From Toxorhynchites rutilus septentrionalis (taxonomy: Eukaryota > Arthropoda > Insecta > Diptera > Culicidae), in the NCBI RefSeq assembly GCF_029784135.1, contig NC_073746.1, positions 100,704,515 to 100,768,514 on the forward strand: a stretch of DNA of 64,000 bases, given 5' to 3'. Below, piece after piece: positions 59,851 to 64,000 of the stretch. Both the position numbers and the translations under genes were made by a program. The first letter of the stretch is position 1. Each line of letters begins with the position of its first letter. Under the pieces are notes generated by a model. That model did not search any database, was not told the origin of the DNA, and saw only the letters and a program-made list of their open reading frames with translations.

Positions 59851-60923
59851 AAAGCAATTTTAAGACTATTGAAACAAGTTTTTGGATTAAAAAGTAACAA
59901 GTATATAACGCGTAGACATTTTATCTTTCGAATGAAGTGTTTATCATACCATTTCGTTCAGTTGTTTAGGAGCTATTAACGCTCAAAATCTCGGTCTCCG
60001 GCGTAACGCTTTCGTTTTCGAAACTTTGATTTTACACTCCGGTATAGAAATGAAAGACGTAGTCCTACGTCAAAAAGTTCCAATAATAGTTCAACGGTGA
60101 TGTATCAAAATGGACACCCCTAATGCTAACGCTTGCCGATTTGGTAAACACAAAGTTTAAACAATGGTGTAAATCGTGCACAGAAGCTATTCAGAATGAT
60201 GGAAGAAGAAAGAGGAAAATAAACTTCTACTTGCCGCCGCTGTGTAGCGTGTGTGATGATGTGTCTTGCTGCCGGATTGTCTCGATAGCGCACCACTTTT
60301 TATGAGCTTTACTTCGCTCGCAGCGCACCAGTTGAAAAAATACACACTAGAAACGGATGTAAAAAAAAAAACCTGTATCGGATCAAATATAGGTTCGACC
60401 GATCTGCTTGCGAGTTGTCGAAGCAATCGTTATGATTTTCGGATACTTCACAGACAAAACAGATTTGAATTCAAACAAAAAACTTAACGCGAACAGATAT
60501 ATTTCTAACAGATCCGATTTTGCCGACGGTATAAATCTGTCCCTAATTCTCTTCTATTTCTACAGTCAGCTGTTTGAGTCAGTAGTAGCGAACCATCGAT
60601 CAAAGCAATAATGAAAATCCTGTTCTCCAGAGAAACTTGATCGTTCTACGTTATCGCTTAATATGAAACAGACCAAGCAATACTGTGTGAGTAAAAAGGT
60701 ACACAATATCACTTGACTCTTGTGGATCGCAATTGCTCGGGATGTTCAAACTATTTCGGCATGAACAGACCCCTTCCGTCCATACTTTTCGACCTGCTCG
60801 ATGATGCTCAAACGTTGCCCGATGGCTACGTTTTGTTTGTTCGCTTGAAAGGTTTCTCGTGGTTTTCCATACTTGAAAAGAAATTGTTTGATGACACGAA
60901 CACTCCGTCTTCACTTTCAAGGA

Positions 60924-61172
60924 CAATTGAGGGGCTCAGAATGCAAGGGGTGTAAGTGACTTATTAACTTTTTATTTAGTTAATAACTCAACTGCAAAAA
61001 CTTTCCAATTTAAGTTTGCTATAGAATCCGATAGATGAGGTTCCGACCTATTTTCCACATTGGTAAATACAGCTGGGAATGTATTTGCAGCTAAGTTATG
61101 ACCCAAAAGAGAGTCGATGTAGACAAATCGATCAAATCACTTACACCCCTTTCATTCTAAGCCTCTCAATTG
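60924..61172. mobile_element. 249-bp MITE with about 36-bp inverted ends (P1)
   Basis: The ends CAATTGAGGGGCTCAGAATG and, read inward from the right, CAATTGAGAGGCTTAGAATG continue as AAGGGGTGTAAGTGA. The interior contains AATAACTCAACTGCAAAAAC and GCAGCTAAGTTATG. It is the intact counterpart of P2 (3123-6014). The 160 bp between the LINE end and this MITE are open in one frame (MNRPLPSILFDLLDD) but match nothing I know. Confidence 0.8.
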
Positions 61173-61216
61173 AAATCTGAGGTAATAACGCACAAAAACA
61201 TGTACGCGAAAATCAA

Positions 61217-61400
61217 TCGAGTTAGGGAGGTGAAAATCCATGGAAAAATGAATCAGAACACATCGAGTAAGAGAGGCATCGAGTTAGGGAGGTATCGTGT
61301 CATGGAGTGAAGAATGCTTGTAAAATCGAAGGTGCCATGAAATCCATCGAGTTAGGGAAAATATCGAGATACAGAACATCGAGTTAGGGAGAGTTCACTG
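61217..61400 (-). mobile_element. MITE fragment (GAGTTAGGGA family)
   Basis: It ends GAGTTAGGGAGAGTTCACTG before TA at 61401, the inverse of the start at 39954. ATCGAGTTAGGGA occurs at least four times inside. The other end is not recognisable. Confidence 0.7.
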
Positions 61401-62600
61401 TATTAGTAATTGTACAGAAATCTAAATTGTGCTTCAAACCACAATAAACTGTTATGCAAACAGAGTGTCTGAAAATTGGAATTTAATCCGTCCGATATTC
61501 GAGTTTTTTTTATAAATAGTGTCCGAAGTTTGATTCTTATTCGCTTCATTTGAAAAGCATTTTATTCAATGTTTTTTTATGTTTTCAATCAAATAGGTAC
61601 CAAAGTAGAAAGCTTAAAAGCATTTTGAAAAATATCAACTAAATAATACCTGTGCAAGTTCAGATCTGTTTTCTGCATCATATGCCTTAAGCGTCCGAAA
61701 TATGATTCAGAACGGTATCCGAAAAGATCAGCACCTTTCGATTTTAACAAAGATCTTTTTTTACAGATTATTCAGATGACATAACACACTTATGAAAACA
61801 ATTATTCTGCTCTTTAAAAACAACTACCTCAACATAATTCAAACCTGTAGTTACTCAAATAATGATTTCAGTGTATCCGCAATGATAGGAACTTTTCACT
61901 TTAGATGAACACTGATTTTGTCGCTTGAGATACGATTATTCAAATAACATGAGACATTTATGCAAACAATAGTTCTGATATTCATAAATAATCTTTTCCA
62001 TCATTTTCCATCATTTTCCATGTTATAATGGCTAAATTCTGCTGTTATGATTTTTGGTCCCACATTCTTATGCATTCAACGCACTGTGCGTTATCTTGTG
62101 TGGATGACCATTTAGTTTTATACTGAGTTCCGTTATCTATTACTCATAAGAGCACCGTATTGATTTGTGAACAGATTCATTAGACATCAAGCTTCGTTTA
62201 GGAAAAGCATAAGCTTATACTTGGTTTCGAAAATATAAGATAAGCATGGTTTCTTGCTGTGGTGGCTGAGAGTAGACAAACGACCACAAAGAGTTAATAA
62301 ACTATGACAGAATAAATGAACATTGTTTGTTAGGGTTTCTGTTTGTCTTAATTAAAGTCTAGAAATCTGAAAAAAAAAAATATTTTTTTGATTGTTCGAG
62401 ATTCATACTATAGCGACATCTTTACTTATTAGGAATCTGTTGAATTTTTAGGTTACTAATAACCAGAAGAGCCGAAACCATGCAATTGGCATTGTTGCGA
62501 TATTGCGACGTAAGTTTAGTTGCACGTAACGCAACAATTAATCAGTATATCTTTGTATAATATTGATTAAATTACTAAAAGAAAAAAAAGAATGATTTTT
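61401..62600. other. no gene identified
   Basis: AT-rich; carries the GTCCGAAATATGATTCAGAA motif (about 61695) found in the MITE at 37703-38104, and a triple TTTTCCATCAT repeat near 62000. No gene. Confidence 0.4.
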
Positions 62601-62843
62601 TGACGTAGGACTACGTCTTTCATTTCTATACAGGGGTGTAAAATCAATGTTTCGAAAACGAAAGCGTTACGCCGGAGACCGATATTTTGAGCGTTAATAG
62701 CTCCTAAACAACCGAACGAAATGTTATGATAAACACTTAATTCGAAAGATAAAATGTCTACGCGTTATATACTTGTTACTTTTTCATCTAAAAACTAGTT
62801 TCAATAGTCTTAAAATTGCTTTCAAAACAGGCTATTGAAATCA

Positions 62844-62887
62844 CCAATCGATATATAAGCGAGCGCCGCTCGGAAATCCACTCAGTT
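62844..62887 (+). promoter_or_regulatory. Pol II core promoter of B2
   Basis: CCAAT (62844-62848), TATATAAG (62852-62859) and the initiator CTCAGTT (62881-62887) with +1 at 62884, 32 bp after the first T of the TATA box. The order, spacing and bases are shared with B1. Confidence 0.7.
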
Positions 62888-63337
62888 TCAAATTATCCAG
62901 AACAAATTCCTGAAAATAATGCTGAAGTACATCGGTTGGCAGTTTTTGACCCAATAGATAAAAGAATAGAATTATTTGAAAGAAGACATCGAATCAAAGC
63001 CCGAAATTCTGAATGACAACCCATCAGGGATTTATATCCATAGAAATCATAATATTTCATGTGTAAATTAATTTCTAAATATTTGTACATAGATAGGTTA
63101 GAGTATTTTAGGTTTATTAGGTTAGTTTAGATTTAGAATATAATCTTAACTGAAACAGAGTAACATTATCTGCTCAAACTACTACAGTATCCAATAGGAA
63201 AAGCTATTAATTGGTTTAGTAATACTTCATAGTCAGGTAAAGTTTGAAAAGCCTAGGCAGCGGAATCACCTAATTCGTATTATAAAAATGGTTAATCAAA
63301 CAAGAATAAATAAAAATGGAATTGAGTGTAAAAAAAA
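62888..63337 (+). mobile_element. 450-bp retroposon with 15-bp target duplication
   Basis: It is absent from B1. The target duplication is GAAATCCACTCAGTT (62873-62887 and 63338-63352), and an A-rich 3' tail ends at 63337. The first 126 bases are open and end EVHRLAVFDPIDKRIELFER, RHRIKARNSE and TGA, like the last part of a protein-coding transcript or LINE ORF; I do not recognise it. A 5'-truncated, reverse-transcribed insertion is the simplest reading. Confidence 0.85.
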
Positions 63338-64000
63338 GAAATCCACTCAGTTATATTTGAACAGCGATTGGAGCATGTTGTCGCTGTTGTGGTGAAGCTA
63401 ACTTCGTTTATCATGCAAGCGCTGATGAACGGTGTCACCAAGAGCCTGTGCACCTTAGGCCAGAAGGGAATCCATCAGCAGGAGAGTGATGCCACAAACG
63501 GTTCCGCTTGAGACATATGAGCAGCCACCACACACACACATACACACGCGGAACTATTTTCGTTTGGTTGCCATCCAGCATCGAGAAGATTCCGGAAAGA
63601 TGTTATCGTTGCTGAAAAATAATCTGCCAGTTCCCCTGGGAATTGAAAAAAAACATTCATGCGAAAGAGTTTATTTTAATGTTTTCTATCCATATAATAC
63701 TGCGACCAAATATATTTGGTTTTGTGATTTTACAATTAAGTGCAATTAGCAGGAAAGCTACTGAAGATTATTCTTCCCCATCAGTAGAATATTTTCGTAT
63801 TCAATATTGGATGCATAAAACCTTGTACCTCCAACGTAACGCTCTCGTTTTCGAGACCCCCAAATATTCATTTATTCATTCATTCAGAATGGGTTCAGAT
63901 TCAACTTCAAACAAATGATCACTAAATCAACGATAGTCCTACGTCACCCTTGCGGTTATACCATAGATATAACCCACTTTCTGTTTTAAGTAATAAATTT

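Larger units (their letters stand above)
55319..60071 (-). mobile_element. Helentron-like element B1 with expanded satellite
   Basis: Left terminus at 60056-60071 (GACGTAGTCCTACGTC plus reading, then AAAAA). Right half palindrome GACGTAGGACTA at 55357-55368, with the hairpin tail GTGGGTTATATC and GGTATAACCGC between it and 55319. N1 preserves the empty site (GAAAATGAAAAAAGTTCC at 46006-46023), so B1 lies exactly within an A-run, as expected for T-T insertion. The interior, left to right in its own sense: left module, promoter, a short segment shared with B2, then about 4.1 kb of tandem repeats. It has no transposase gene. Confidence 0.85.
48405..60765 (-). mobile_element. I-clade LINE, copy N2, split by two insertions
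   Basis: The same LINE as N1: A tail at 48405-48416, ORF2, ORF1 (55158-53764), and a 5' region divided into 55159-55318 and 60072-60765. A LINE fragment (50797-52170) and Helentron-like B1 (55319-60071) are inserted. The flanks differ from those of N1, so the two copies inserted independently. Sequence identity of shared parts is very high, with only scattered differences, so both are recent. Confidence 0.88.
62602..63984 (+). mobile_element. Helentron-like element B2
   Basis: Left terminus GACGTAGGACTACGTC (62602-62617) after TTTTTT. Right half palindrome TAGTCCTACGTC at about 63934-63945, then CCTTGCGGTTATACCATAGA and TATAACCCACTTTCTGT before TTT. It matches B1 at both ends and through the promoter, but its interior holds each satellite unit only once. 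A retroposon (62888-63337) sits at the start site. A small frame (63413-63511, MQALMNGVTKSLCTLGQKGI, 32 residues) follows the promoter; its product is unknown and B1 does not keep it. Confidence 0.85.

Overview
The window is a stretch of animal, almost certainly mosquito (probably Aedes), genomic DNA. It is AT-rich, its host-gene relics carry short introns, and it is dominated by nested transposable elements typical of large mosquito genomes: tRNA-derived SINEs, TA-flanked Tc1/mariner and pogo elements, an I-clade LINE with RNase H, and many small inverted-repeat elements. I see no intact host gene. The species is inferred, not proven.

The main theme is a family of at least seven elements with unequal ends. 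The left end begins at the terminus with the imperfect palindrome GACGTAGGACTACGTC (or GACATAGGACTATGTC), preceded by a run of T. The right end carries half of this palindrome inverted, followed by a 30-50 bp tail able to form a small hairpin, and then T again. This matches the known architecture of Helentron/Helitron2 rolling-circle transposons (asymmetric inverted repeats, 3' hairpin, T-T insertion). Copies: E1 (3268-5949, -), E2 (11938-13809, +), A1 (13815-17782, +), C (20954-27874, +), A2 (31088-32108, -), B1 (55319-60071, -), B2 (62602-63984, +). E1 and E2 carry decayed histone H2A genes with their TATA promoters. B1 and B2 carry a TATA/initiator promoter of unknown origin, and in B1 the interior has expanded into a higher-order satellite. 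C carries a tandem repeat array.

Region by region: 1-3.1 kb, a Tc1 remnant and a SINE. 3.1-6.0 kb, E1 inside a small inverted-repeat element. 6-11.9 kb, a SINE, two TA-flanked MITEs, a (TGACCCGGCAAA) repeat and a mariner fragment. 11.9-17.8 kb, E2 and A1 head to tail; A1 is broken by a (TA)106-tailed repeat and a 1.8 kb TA-flanked transposon. 19.5-20.1 kb, two oppositely oriented Tc1-type transposase pieces. 20.9-27.9 kb, element C, broken by a pogo/jerky-like transposon that holds a mariner and an intron-containing NHP2 pseudogene. 28.0 kb, a 35-bp minisatellite. 31-32 kb, A2. 34.7-35.1 kb, a piece resembling Helitron Rep-helicase. 38.3-39.4 kb, a non-processed RFC3 pseudogene. 40.5-46.7 kb and 48.4-60.8 kb, two copies of one I-clade LINE; the second is broken by another LINE and by B1. 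60.9-64 kb, MITEs and B2.

Because several elements exist both with and without insertions in this window, many insertion boundaries and target duplications can be read directly, and a nesting order can be set: mariner in pogo in C; the second LINE older than B1; B2 older than a 450 bp retroposon that landed on its start site; E1 older than its SINE.
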